Part shown: positions 1 through 13,300 of the stretch, one piece after another
Layout of the letters: every line of letters starts with the position of its first letter
Numbering within the stretch: position 1 is the first letter of the stretch
From: Spinacia oleracea
Lineage: Eukaryota; Streptophyta; Magnoliopsida; Caryophyllales; Amaranthaceae
Reading direction: 5' to 3'
Assembly (NCBI RefSeq): GCF_020520425.1
Contig: NC_079490.1
Span: 4,092,001 to 4,156,000 of the forward strand
DNA: 64,000 bases
The notes under the pieces: generated by a model
Database searches by the model: none
Told to the model about the DNA's origin: nothing
What the model saw: only the letters and a program-made list of their open reading frames with translations
Position numbers and translations under genes: made by a program

Positions 1-536
1 AGTATCTCATCATCTAGTAATTTTTCAAAAACAAACAGGAATCATATACCCCCATTTGGTACACCACGGGGGAAGAACAATTTAAGAAATTAGACAACAA
101 AAGTAGAAGCCCGATGGACAGAAACTGAACATAACAATAGTGGGATGGAGGCCCCTATTTTAGGGGTTTGCTAAGGCCCAATTTTTTCTTTTAATTGAAG
201 GTAACGATGGGGCATGGGCCTAGTCCTTGCCTGATCAGTGATCACTTCCTTCTTGTTCTTATTGGTCCACCTCTTCTCCTTTTGTTGGATGTGAATGCGA
301 TCTTTTCATACCTCCTTGATGGCTTATTAGTGTTCATTCTCTTGGCATGTAATGAACCCAGATATCCTTTCTTACTTCTTAGTGTTCTTACCTCCTGTAA
401 TGGTCATTCTCACCTTGTCACTCAATATTACTTCCCGAGTTTCATCTTTCGTCAATCAAGGTCTTACTAGTTGGTCTGTTTTAGCTGTCGTTTTTTTTTT
501 GCAGGTCTCTAATTCACGTTTGGTTTGCTTGTGCAG
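1..536 (+). other. Intron sequence upstream of the first visible ARIADNE exon
   Basis: The window opens inside the gene. No exon is recognisable before position 537, where a TTTGCTTGTGCAG-type acceptor precedes the first coding block. The short open frames here have no family features and the sequence is T-rich like the later introns of the gene. Confidence 0.6.
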
Positions 537-3062
537 TCTAGACAGAAAGCTCTTCAAGACCTTCAGCAGATGCAAAGTGTGCATGTAAGTATCCTTTCTT
601 TCTATGCATGCTTGCTTCCTTGCAGGGCTTGTCATTTGGTTGTGAAATGTGATAGAAAAAAAATGTTAGTGGTAAAGTAGGACCAGGCTTTGGGATAGAT
701 ATATGATACACTTCCAAACATTAATGTCTTGTATCGTAAAAGTGTATACTTTTCGTTTATTTGGAAATGAAAGTGACTGAAGATATTAATAATTCATGTA
801 GAGCTGCATTCTTAGTCGCAATGATAACCCCTTCGCTTCCTATAAGCACATGTATGTCAATCTTTATTCATGTTTACTTATTAATTGCAAGTGGGTCGTA
901 TCCCTGAAACTATTGCTGGATGTATTAGAGATCTCCATATGAAGTTATGGGGAGGGAAAAAGAAGATATGAATCTTTCAGTCATCATTATCTTTCTGGTT
1001 GTATATAGTTGTGTTTAGGGGAAGACGGGTTCTGTATATAGTTGTGTTCGGGGGAAGACCGGATCTATATATTTGCTGTTACTTGTTTTAAAATTGAGGT
1101 AAAACAAACATTAATCCACTGGTTTCAAATGGCTTTATTCTCCTCTTTTTCAATGCCAATGGTTCGCTATATAGGCATGAGCTTGTATGCTATTATTGCT
1201 CCAATACAATTCCCTCTCCTTTTTAATCACAATTTTTAAAAAATACTCTTCACTTTTCCTCTTCAAAACATCGAGGAAAGACCACACTTGCTGTGTGATA
1301 TAAACTGACGTCTGCCCATGTCTCCTAAAATCTGTTAGTAATATTTATTACAATAACACAATGACGATTTGTTGGTCATTTTATTTTATTACAATAACAC
1401 AGTGAAGATCTGTTAGTAATTTTATTTTTCATACAATAACACAATGACGATTTGTTTCTTTATCTTATACATGGCTTTGAAATGGAATTTCTACAAAAAT
1501 GTTGATGTTTTTTTTGCACATTGTAGTTAGAGAAGCTGAGTGACATACAATGTCAACCAGAATCACAACTGAAGTTTATCATTGAAGCATGGACTCAGGT
1601 AGGTAGTAGATTATTGTTCTTTTTTAGCTTTCCTGAATTTCGAGCCTCTCTTACGAAATTTGTTGTGCTTGCAGATTGTTGAATGTAGACGTGTCCTAAA
1701 ATGGACATATGCTTATGGCTATTACTTGCCTGAACACGAGCACGCTAAGAGACGGTTTTTCGAGTATATGCAGGGTATGCCATCTAGACTGGTTTTAGGT
1801 TTCAGGACATTAACTAGTGTGTGGTCCGGGCGTTGCTCCGGGTTTTACTTTTAGTGGGGTTTACTTTTGTAAAAATGTGCCCATTTTCAAAAGATTGTAT
1901 TTTACATTTATATGGGAAAATATAACATACATTGTAGCTAGTTAAGATGGTAGGTGGTGAAACTTTAATCCATGAGGTTTGATGTTCGAACCTTGCTACA
2001 ATATTTTTGGTTGTCAATAACATGCCATGATGCTTATTAGTGGTGACATGGCGTAATAAGGAGGGGGTATACGTGACACGCCTTTTAATATATTAGTATA
2101 GATGATTGATAAGCCTTGTTGCTGTTGATAAAGCCTTCTATCTGTCTGTTTTGCAGGAGAAGCAGAGGCTGGTTTGGAGCGACTTCATCAATGTGCAGAG
2201 AAGGAGCTGCAAGTGTACCTTACTGCAGAAGGCCCATCAAAAGAATTCAACGAGTTCCGTACAAAGCTGGCTGGTCTTACAAGGTATTGCAATTACTGGA
2301 TTGAGATTGGACGATTTCCTGTTGTTTACATGAAATTGTTTGATGCTTAATACTGACTTGGGTAGCTAAAACATACGAAATATATGTCTACCTTTGCAGC
2401 CTGTCAGCCAATTAATGATAACTGAAATCGTTGTTTTTGTTATTTCGACTTTGTGCTTTGTGTCTGATTCCTTGTGGGCCACTTAAGGAATAATGATATA
2501 CTACGTCCGTTTCAAAATGATCTTTACACTTTCCGTTTTATTCTGTTTTAGGACATGAAAATTCACAATCTTACCCCTCTTACCCAACGATATTTACAGC
2601 TTTCCACTAACTTTCTCTACTTTATCAACCCATTTATCATACATTATCCATATTTTGCTATATTTACCCACTTTCTCTATTTTGTTTTAATATTTGGGTA
2701 AATAGTACTGTAAATATCATTCTGAAACGGAGGTAGTATATTTCATATGTATTTCATGTGCCCTGATGAATGTCTATCTGATACGTGACAGCGTAACGAG
2801 AAATTATTTCGAGAACCTCGTGCGCGCTTTAGAAAATGGTTTGGCAGACGTGGACTCGCACGGTGCATGCAGCCGAAGCACGAGTTCCAAAACCCTAGGT
2901 GGAAGCAGGAGCAAAAGTGGAAGGGGCAAAGGCACCACCTCATCAAAATCTGGTAGTTCCAGTAGGAATATTGATGATTCAAGCCACTGGTCATGTGAAC
3001 ATTGTACATTTGCTAATGTTAGATCCGCTACCATTTGTCAGATGTGTCATAATAGAAGATGA
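537..3062 (+). CDS. ARI8: ARIADNE-type RBR E3 ubiquitin ligase, C-terminal part (ARI7/ARI8-like), partial
   Basis: These are the last five visible exons of an ARIADNE ubiquitin ligase; the RING1-IBR-RING2 part lies before the window. Exons are 537-584, 1527-1598, 1675-1774, 2157-2283 and 2792-3062. All have GT-AG borders and phase is kept, giving 205 residues and a TGA stop. The visible part is the family's helical Ariadne domain: [14 protein letters not shown], then [66 protein letters not shown] and [19 protein letters not shown] Ser/Gly/Lys-rich linker and a RanBP2-type zinc finger (WSCEHC...CQMC) follow. In the family this part packs on RING2 and controls ubiquitin transfer from the E2 via the RING2 cysteine. 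The RanBP2 finger at the end points to the ARI7/ARI8 branch. The exact paralogue is inferred. The gene converges with GCP2. Confidence 0.9.
1811..2103 (+). repeat. Interspersed repeat in an ARIADNE intron, with tRNA-promoter-like boxes
   Basis: This intronic block starts with a CCGGGCGTTGCTCCGGG palindrome-like head and ends with an AT-rich TTAATATATTAGTATAGAT tail. Its middle holds an A-box-like TAGCTAGTTAAGATGGTAGG and a B-box-like GATGTTCGAACC. It looks like a dispersed retroposon or SINE-like unit. Exact ends and family are not established. Confidence 0.4.
2501..2736. mobile_element. Stowaway-like MITE in the last ARIADNE intron
   Basis: The terminal inverted repeats are CTACGTCCGTTTCAAAATGA on the left and, on the right, the complement of TCATTCTGAAACGGAGGTAG. 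TA dinucleotides flank both ends (2499-2500 and 2737-2738), the Stowaway target signature. It has no coding capacity. It lies between the exons ending at 2283 and starting at 2792 and leaves both splice sites intact. Confidence 0.85.
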
Positions 3063-3529
3063 CCACACCACCACACTCTCCTATACCAGGACCCCACCCG
3101 AAGGTCGCGAAAGACAAAATTGTTGCGGCCAAAAAACTCGTCGATGGTAAAGATCTCTCTTTGCATCTCACTTGTTTCCCGTCATTCTGCGCGTATGTGG
3201 TGGTAAACCCGAGTTTCATATAGAAATAACGAAAGTGATAATGGTCGGGGGAGGTGCCGTGTAACCGTGTTTGTATGTTTCAATATCAATTGAGCTGTAT
3301 ATAAGTTCCATATGTTTGTGTCTACGTTTGGATCCTAATCGGGTTCAATTTAAACACTGTATTACCTAGCTGTGTCCGTAATTTGTTCAACGGCCCGAGC
3401 CATTCAGCCAGATTTGTAACAGCGGATAAAATTTGTACAATAGCATGTTCCTTTTAAGCCAGGTTATAGTGGTGGAAAAAAAAAGTACTTGTAACAAGCT
3501 GCTTTGACGATCCTTGTTAGGTCATTGTC

Positions 3530-3535
3530 AATAAA
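3530..3535 (+). terminator. ARI8: Candidate polyadenylation signal of the ARIADNE gene
   Basis: An AATAAA hexamer lies about 470 bases after the TGA stop, in T-rich 3' UTR-like sequence. It is the only canonical hexamer seen before the GC-rich repeat that starts near 3620. Confidence 0.5.
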
Positions 3536-3621
3536 GTTTCTCATTCTATCACTAATTGTGTTAAATGTAGTGTTCTTGAGATCTGGCTCCAACTCCAAGT
3601 CACAAAATATATGAGATGTTT

Positions 3622-4057
3622 GGGGGGGGGGGTGTTGACCCGACCCGGCCCGAACATATAGGGTTTAGAACAGATTTTGAGGCCTGGTCCTGTACCAGCT
3701 CGATTTTAAATATTTGGACATATTTTCTGCTATTTTGGCATGGCAAAATGCCAAAATCGTCCAAGTTGGCTGGGCCTGACATATTAGGCTGAGTTTTAGG
3801 CTGCAGTAACTCAGCCTGAACCCATTTGCCCGGCCCGAAAAATGTAGGATTCACAGCAGTTATAGGCCCGCTGTCCTGGTCCTGTACCAGCCTGGGGTTT
3901 TTTTTAAATTGGGCAAACAACTTGGCATGGCCCATAAGCCTGCTATTTTGGCCTGAAATACCAGTTTTTAGACACAATCGCCTTGAAATTTGTCTATTCC
4001 TGACAAACCTGGGTTTGGGCCAGGTTGCTTGTTAGACCACAGCCCGGCCCAACCATC
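3622..4057. repeat. GC-rich GGCCCGG-type interspersed repeat between convergent genes
   Basis: The block is dense in CCCGGCCCG and GGCCTGGTCCTG words, with two related halves (about 3640-3800 and 3830-4050) that share the CTGGTCCTGTACCAGC phrase. Composition resembles the other GGGCC elements in the window, but I find no clean target duplication. It fills most of the gap between the ARIADNE and GCP2 3' ends. The 125-aa minus-strand open frame across it is a repeat artefact. Confidence 0.6.
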
Positions 4058-4303
4058 ACCTTCATTTTTAAAGTCAATTGTGTTATATAGCTCCATCTGT
4101 TGTGTTTGCATGATGTAAATCTCACCATTTTACATCGATGTGTATTCTACTATTTTAATCGTCAACTATGTCGAACAAGCGCACAGTATTTTGATACAAA
4201 ATTTTAAAATTGCACCACCAGAAATCTTTACACAAACTCCATTGGTCAAATTACATTTTAAATCAAACATTAAAACGAACCTGATTTTTCTATTTACAAA
4301 TCA

Positions 4304-7300
4304 CTATTCGTTTCCAACACCGAGAATCCACTGTGCTAAATGAGTCAGAAACGGTTCCGCTTGCGAACGGCTACTCAAGATTGGCCCAAGGCTCTGGAGT
4401 TCAGCATTGAATTCTTTTTCAAATTTCCTGCAACCATTTTCATTCACAATGAGTTACGTTGACTTGGGAGATGTTACTAAGTTGACTTTTGGTAGATGTT
4501 ACTAAAGTTGACTTACAAAATAGAATCTGTAACTGATGCATTTTTGGTGAACTTTAGCGCCTTGGATGAAGTCCTACACTTCAATTCTTTACCAGAACCT
4601 GATTGAGGCTCAACAATTTCAATGGAAGAAGATATTAACCATTGAGTAGCTGCGGCGTACTGAAGACAAATAAGCTTCAATTTCTCCATTTTCTGCATTT
4701 TCAAAGCCAGTTATAATAATCGGATACACCCTCAAATAATAGAAGTTGCATTTTAGATTTTCATCAACAAGAAGCTACTCCTTCCCTCCCATTTTTATAG
4801 CCCTGTTTGATCATTTTTGCGGATTTTAAGAAAAGTTGAATATAGTACATTGAAAAGGGGAATATAATACATTAGTAATTGATATGTATGGGAAAGTGGA
4901 ATATAGTATATTGAAAAGTGGAATATAGTACATAAGGAATTGTAATGTAGTACTCCCTCCGTCCCATAATATAGTGCCTGTTTTCCTAAAATGGTGTCCC
5001 TAAATGATGTGCCTATTTCTATTTTAAACCATTAATTTTTACTTTGAAAATTGTACTTTTTGACTTTTATTCAACCCATATGCTTGATTTTTGTCCTTTT
5101 TAGGCCTATTTATTATGTATACACCTTTAATCTATAATTTATCTCTCCATTTTTGCCAACTAACATGTACTTTATCTTGAAAGTACAAATCATTATTGTT
5201 TTTATTATCAATGTTATCCTTAACCTTAATAACCGTGATTTTGGTCAAACGGGCACTATATTATGGGACGGAGGGAGTACATGTTTTTGATTTGTTGTGT
5301 TTTCAATGCATTTTTAATTAGTATAGCACATGGGAAAGTGGGAAATGCAATTATCAAAAATAGAAATAGGACTATAATTTTGGATGCCCGAAATAGAAAC
5401 AAGACTATAAAAATGGGACGGAGGGAGTATTTACGTATTACTTCCGGGTCTTCGAGTTAATGCTTTGATGGATGTTTTTTCAAGTGAAAAGATCATATCT
5501 AACAACTTTAAAAGTAGATGAACTTAACCTTGAGAAGTTCAGGCAGTAGCAGCATACATTCTCTGAGACACTTCTCAAGGAATAAATCATGATACTGGAT
5601 AACCTGTTCATCAAAATCAGCAAACCAAGTATGAAATAAGAAGATAAAGATGTATGAAGTACTTGGTAATAAACAAGTCCGTTCGCCCAACAATTTGTCT
5701 CTCCTCACCTCCCTTAAGAAGTTAAGAAACGTTGCTGCACAACATCTTCATGAGGGCGATAAGGCCACATTTCCGAATCGAAAAACGAAAGTTTCTCGAA
5801 TGCTTGAGAAACTTGGCCGGAACCTTTTTTTTAGACTATTGAGTGTTCAACCTATTGATCATTTGGACCTCCAGTTACTCATAACTCCAGCTTCCATGAT
5901 CTATCTTTTATTTATTAAAATGTTATGGGACTTCTACAACAGTCATACCGTTGCCTCTGGTTAAGTTGTATTAATGTCTGTCATATTTTATTTTTATGGC
6001 CACTCTTTGGACGCTTAAACGTTTCCTACCTTCTTAAACTTAGCCTTCTCCCGTTTAAACATATCAGCTTCCTGTTTTATTTCTATGCAACATAGATGAA
6101 ACCTCAAGCTACTCCCTCCGTCCCTAAAATATTGCCCCGAATTCCTTTTTTGGGTGTCCCTTTAAGTTTGCCCCATACCTTAATGGTAAACTTTTCCATT
6201 TGCTTTCTCTCTCTCTCCTCATGGGCCAACTTTACCAAACCATGTGCACATTTCACACCCAATTCTTAATAAAGTGAAATTAAGATATGGGGCAATCTTT
6301 TAGGTATGGAGGGAGTAATAATCAATCATTAACTGCCAAAATAAGATTGCGATATTGAAGAGCATTAACAAGTGAATAATAATTAATTCATACCTCATCT
6401 ATACTCTTTGCTGACTGCAGCCTATTATTCATCACATGCCAATTGGGTTCAAGAACCTGAAGGCGAACAAAGAAATAACAGAATGCTGATTATTATTATC
6501 AAGAAGGATTAAACTACAGACAAGTCTAGCTACAACTCATAAACATTCTTTGGGTGAAACATAATGCAAAAGGAATAATTGATATGGGGTACATAATGCT
6601 CAGAATGTGATGCAGTAAATTCCAAAAAGCAGCAAAAGGGTGATAAAAGTAAAACTCCGGTAAAATCAAGCACATAGAACTCCAGTTTTTTTTTTTACCT
6701 CAAAAGTTAGGTAATGTAAAAGGCTATTGATAAACTTCAGCATGCTTCTACAAAGAAGGGAAGAACGAGATATAGAGGTTCCCTTTAAATTAGCAGCACG
6801 AACTCCCTGCAACATGAATTCCAATCATTACTAAGAACAAACAGAAAACGAGCATCATCTGTAAAGCATGACAGCATGTAGAAGACTTCAACAACATACT
6901 TGATGCACTTGCCAGGCTCCACAAAGCTGGCTGCTGACGTGTTTACAGTGAAACAGAAACCGAAAAATTAACTGATACTTTGTCAAGGCGTTTCTCGATA
7001 TAACAAGGGACAGTGGCCACTGTACCTGAGCACAAAGCGATAGGTTAAAACGTCAGTAAAATATGGTGGAACAGAGCCACTTTTAAGCGAGAAATTAAAT
7101 TTGAATGCCACATCTAGAGTCTTGACAATATTAACAGGGGTATCTAAGGCGACAGGAGCTATATTTATTATACAATAAAAGATAAAAACTAGTGGATAAT
7201 CAAGAAAACAATCAAGAATATATCATTCATACATATTCCGAATATTTTCGTATCTTAAATAACTATTTGATCCAATAGATAAGTTCACTATGAGAAGAAA

Positions 7301-10300
7301 AGAACGGAAAAATATGAGCTTTAGCCAACCCTGGACAAGGTCTCTCAACAGTAAGTTAGGGCTTCAAAATGGTCTTCCCAGGTGCTAATTTTTGTATAAT
7401 TTCATATATGCTCCACAAGGACACCAAGTTTCACTATTAGGTTGCTCGGGAGATAGAACACCTTCCTTTTGATTTTCCGTTCTTTGTTAGGGGAGGAACT
7501 GTCAGGTGGTGTAATTCTGCGTAAAAAAAAGTTCAGGAAACCATTACTTGGTGTTAAGGAGGATTTATACGACTAAGTAGTGACAAGGAAAACTTAATAG
7601 ATCGCGTGGAGCCCTAAGATTTTCCCTTCTTTGTTGCGGGTGTCAGGTGGTGTAATTCACAGTAAAGAAGGATTACATAGGCCAATATTGTTTGTAGGAA
7701 TATGGTTGGGACTCGGGAGTACGCGGAGTAGTGACATATGTCTTGAGATTTGAGAAAATCTAAAAGGATCTTGCAAACTGAAAATGGGATATTTGAAGCT
7801 ACTTCTTTGCCCTATTTATACTTGTATATGGCTTAAAATTTAAATTTCTAATGTGGACCCAAGTCAAACACGAGTATCTTACGCTCTTACCTTAAGCTAG
7901 GAGGCCCTTTTTCCCTCGAGATTTCCCACCAATGTCTTACAAGGGAATTTTTCTACTACAGCTTTAGCTAGGAACAATCAGTGTTGGTTTCAATGTCACC
8001 TAAATTCTAGAAGTGGTCTCAAGAATGCTTACAGAGGCAATAATATGACTGCTAGGAGGACGCTTGACCAATGGAATTGTAGTAGATAGTTTACATGAAA
8101 ATATGACCCTATTATGTATGGGTGGATGGTTATGGATTTACATACACACAAATGTATGTACCAGGCAAGATTTGTGTAGCCTAGGTTCGCAATAGAGCCT
8201 CATCCCTAGTGGACAGAAGCATGGTCAGTACATTCAGTAGCCCTGTCAACTGTTAAGGGCCAGTTGGCCTGCAGCTAAGCACATTATAGAATTATAGGAT
8301 TAGCAGTTAGCAATGGTAGTTTTTAGAATATGAACTGGCTTAACAGGCCGACATGCCGTTGATACTATCACGGGAGGAGTGCTAGTGACCTGAGGATTTC
8401 AGAGGAAGAATCTCAGTGCCCACTGCCCAGTGACATCTACTCTCGTGTTTTACCTAGATTTCCAGCCGAGCCTCAGAGGATTTCAAAGATATAAGTTCTA
8501 GCCTTCGAAATGGGCTTTTCATGGGCAATGCAGCAATTTACAGTAACATTAAGATGCTATAAAATGATCTAGCAGGGAATAACAAAAGCGAGCCTTCTTC
8601 TATAAACTTTAAATTCAATGAATTGTCACATCATTAAGTTTTCCTTAGCTTCGTTGGGTACAGAACCTTGTCATAGCTTTGTTATTGGCCTTGCTGACCG
8701 ATCAACAACCCTGTACATGACCTTGTGGTCCTTGTCAATGGCACTATCCTGGACTTATTTGCGGGCTTGGGGTTGACATGGTCTCATGGAGTAATGGACA
8801 ATAAAATATGAAGTATATGATTTACGCCTTCCAACTTTCAACAGGGCAGAAACACAGGTTGATAACGTACGAGGTCTATGGTATCAAACATGTGGAAAAG
8901 CATGCACCTCACACTTACCTAGTTCATTGACAAGTAGGCACATAAGCGGGTATTTGAACAAGGAAAATAATCAGGAAAGATAATCTTTATACCTTGTAAC
9001 TCAAGGAAAATGTCTCCAGGCCAGTGATGCTTGCCGGTTCCTCAAGATCAATATCAGATATAGCTTTACTAATTTCAAGATCTTTGAGCATGCTTAATCT
9101 TTTAAGCAAAGTAGATCTTTCCTGCAGAGTATTAAAGTACAACACCAACAAGAAAGTCAGGTTGCCAAATAGCACTGCTGATAGTATTTGTTCATGCAAG
9201 TTTTTCTAAAGGGGATTAGTAAATAAATAAATAAACAGTTTAGTAGCTTACAACACAACACGTCAAATCTTCATGACAAGGATCTGCTGCAGCTGCCGTG
9301 GATCGCAAAGCAAGGTCCAAGAGAGACTATAAGATGACAAGATAGTTCCAGAATCATCTGTATACAAAGAATACAGAAGAGGAAAAAAAAGTACACAACC
9401 AGGAAGAAAAACGCAGAAAGAACTGATAGAGAATAAAAAGTCAAGAGACCTGCAGTTTCTCAACTGAGATCTCCTCGGTCTTTTTTATCAGCTCCTCTCG
9501 AGCTATATCCATGAAGTGGACGAGGAAATCCCCCTGCAATGATTAAGTAATTTCACTGGTATATGATATAAATCTGGAAGAAATAATTAACCACAGTACA
9601 CAGGACAGTCCATTTCAAAACTAAGCTGAAAGCAACATCAGAAGTCACATTTATCCTTAGATTATAAGAGATCTAATCAAATTTCTCACTAAATTGTCAG
9701 CTCACTAGTTGAGAATTTGTAGAACAATTGATGTTCTTTCAATAAAAGGTCTAATAAAGAGTCTCTTTGCAATTTAATCATCAGAGGATGAGGCAGCAGA
9801 CATCTGAAATGAGAAGTAAGAACACCCCCTTCCAAACACTAACATGGGAATTGGTACTGGGTACTTGTTACTGCCATTCTAAATTGTTAATACATACAAA
9901 TGTATGGCTTTCTTGAAATATTGATCTATCTGAGCTTAGTTCAGGACAAAACAACAGAATTAGGATGTGAAGTTTAATATGTACTTCCTCCGTTTAGAAA
10001 TAGTTGCACCACTTTGACTTTCACGTTGCCAACGCACACCTTTGACCGTTAATATCTGTAGTTATCTATTAGTAAAAATAATATATTTCTTTTGATAATT
10101 TGAAAAGTAGACATTGAGTTATCCAACAACTTTTCTATATGATAACATTTATATTTTATATATGTGTAAAAAGAGAATCAAAGTTAATATATGAATAGTG
10201 CATAAAGTGAAAGTAGTGCAACTATTTCTAAACGAGGAAGTATTAAATTACTTTGGATGCTCAGAAGAAAGACAAGGTTTATCTAGAGTTTTAACATCTA

Positions 10301-13300
10301 CATAATATCTACTACCCCTGCAACGCTACGTGACTGTGTGTCCTAGTGGACAAGGCCAAAATTTTCAGTCCCCAACACGAGAGGCTTGGGCAACAGCCCT
10401 TAGTTAGACAGAATAGAAGAAAATCATCTCAGACCCGGAAAATAACCCATAGGATCCATGGTCTTCTGGTAGCAAGTAACAAGCGCAACTGCTTAACAAA
10501 CACAGTTGCTGGAGTGGCGATGTGTGGGACTGATAGAATTCTGCACTCCTTCTGTCCTCACGGTGTCCCTTTCCAGGCGAACAAACTTTTCTAAAAAAAT
10601 CTGGAGCAAGTATTTGGGACGAAAACAGGTGCGAGATTTAAGTTTCTGTTCTAAATGCTTATGATTTTACCACATTACGGATCAAGGAGTTAGTTTGTTC
10701 TGGCAAGAATAAACTGACAGGCAAAATATGAGATTGTTTAGGGAGGCAGACAGCTAACAGTTAGGAGGCAATCAAATTGCACCAATCTCGTTTCAAATGT
10801 TAAATGTACAAGTACCTGGTCCAGCAGAAGATAATGCTTTATAGATCGCAGCTTCCCCATCAGATCGTACTGCATGCAGCAAAGGAATGGAGAAAAAAAA
10901 TCTGAGAAACTTGAAATTCTGACATAACACAGTTAAATTGCTAACATAAGTTGCAAAGATTTTTACCTTCCAACTCACACAAACACACAAGAGAAAGAGA
11001 AAGAGAAAGAGAAAGAGAAAGAGAAAGAGAAAGAGAAAGAGAAAGAGAAAGAGAAAGAGAAAGAGAAAGAGAAAGAGAAAGAGAAAGAGAAAGAGAAAGA
11101 GAAAGAGAAAGAAGGGCTAGCTAAATAATGCAAAAGACTGAAGGATGCACCTTTTCTCGGATGAGAGTTAACAGCTCGCCACTGGCAAAATCATATGCAG
11201 TTTTTATACATTCAAGATAGTGATGGTTTGAACCAAAGTTCTGCAATTTAGAATTTTCTGAAACTCGAACCTACAAAACCAATGATTGTTGAAGGCAGTA
11301 TATTAAAATATTATACACTTCTTGAAATCAGCATACATAAAAATAAAAATAAAAATAAAAACAACCATACAAATATGATAACAAAATAACCTGAACATTA
11401 TGTCCGCACTCCCTCATGACATTTAAATATTTCCCTGTTGTCAAAATTGTCCCAGCAACATCAGCTAGGAAGCTAGGAATGCTGTTCTTGAGGCTGTATC
11501 GTTGTCGCCAATACTTAGCATCATAATCCAGTGTGAGACTTTCCTGAAACAAGGAAAGAGTTGAAGATCTGAGTATTCAAGGAAGCAATTTCACTACTCA
11601 CACTTTCTCCATGTAGGGCATACCTTTTGCAGAGATCTGTTCTCTGCAATGAAGAACTCACCATATGGATCATCAATCACCCCTTCATAAACCCACCTAG
11701 TACACAGGGTTTCAGTGAAAGAAACAATCTTAGCCAGGATAGACATTCAGATATCATAATACTGAACATTAAACAAACGTACAGGTGGACTTTCAGTCAC
11801 AAAGTTCCCCAGTTCTGGAGAAACGGTATAGATGTATAATGTATGGTGATTACAAATCCAATTGGTGGATAAAAAAGCAGCTAAATACTAAGAAAACAAA
11901 CTCTGGAAGCCACCATTAGGATCAAGCAGATTATTAATAAGGTCATAGTCATATGCGGCAAATTAATATATGTAATGGGAGAAGTTGATCACTACCAAGT
12001 ATCAAAAAAGAAAAGTGGCACTGTTATACACAAAAGGGTCCCGATGTTTCCCCAATCTTACAAATCTAGAGGAATGGGCTAGTATGTGCTTGCATGATAT
12101 AAGGAACAGAACATGATGATGGTTATACTAAAAGTTAAAGTCTTACCTTTCTAGCATCACGAGATATGCAGAACTTGCACAATGTGACATCTTTTCTAGC
12201 AGTGATCTTACAACATGATCACCAGCCATAGCTTTAGCCTGCAAATAGAAAAATGAATATGAATCAAGAGGATTACGTGTCTATCTAACTGGTTGAAGCA
12301 GTGAAAGATCAGAATCAATCTCAGAGAGAAATCTAACAGCACTTCACAATCTCTCTTCGAATTGGAGCTGAGATTAAATCCTAACCTGGCTTTGCAAGAG
12401 GTTAAGAACATCTACACCAGCATAATCATTTGAAGAAGCTTTCTGGATCACAGAGGATAAAGCTTTCATCGACCCCATCATTGGCTACAAACAGATGAAG
12501 AGGTAGGGTATTTAGAACAGTGAATTCTTTAACATTCTTTTACCAAAAATCATTATAAAAATTATTCACAGCTCAAATTATAGAAGGCTCAGACCTGACA
12601 GTAAAACCACAATCCTTGCATAGAAAGTCTTCCAAGGCGAAATTGGTGTTCAAGCTGAGCCACCATAGCCTGATAGTCCTGATAAGGTATCAGAAGCTGA
12701 ATGTCAGCCATTTAAACATGATCAAGGAAATATTTGCAGCTTCTAATGCATGTATACACTGCCGGAACTTGCAAATAGAAGCCACGGTTGAAGAATGATC
12801 CTCATAATGTTGGGGTGGCTTTAAAACTCAAGGGATGAACTCGGTGAAGGGAATCAGCATAAAGAATTTTGATGTATTATTAGGGAAGTTGGTGGAAGGG
12901 AATGGAAAAATAAGGTGAAAGTAACACATGAAAAAGGAATAAGTTCTCATAGAACGTTGAAACCCTTTCTCTTTCCTGATTACCTAGAACCAAGTGTGTC
13001 CTAACAAAACACACATGCCGAAGAAATACTCCGACATATTATAAAAAGTATTCCTATTTTGGGGGGAGGGGTAAGTGACAGCAAAATAAATAATGGTATG
13101 AATAGCAAAAGATGACCATAAAACATACCAGAAGAAGTGCTCTTACTGCAGCTGCAAATGCATGATTAACCAGCCCCTTCTTGAACTGTGATCTTGACTC
13201 AACGAACTGGTCGATCAATAAATAACTCTCACACAATGGAAATATACGTTTTGCCAACTCCTGCGGCATTTAAAGTGATTTGTTTCAGTGCTCAACAATC

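Noticed and set aside
3600-3977. 125-aa minus-strand open frame
   Set aside because: It runs across the GC-rich GGCCCGG repeat, has no start context or family features, and the same repeat gives unrelated frames elsewhere.
5650-5964. 104-aa plus-strand frame inside a GCP2 intron
   Set aside because: No recognisable domain, opposite strand to the gene and no supporting splice or promoter signals.
10346-10594. 82-aa plus-strand frame in a GCP2 intron
   Set aside because: Length is near chance for this composition and nothing in it resembles a known family.
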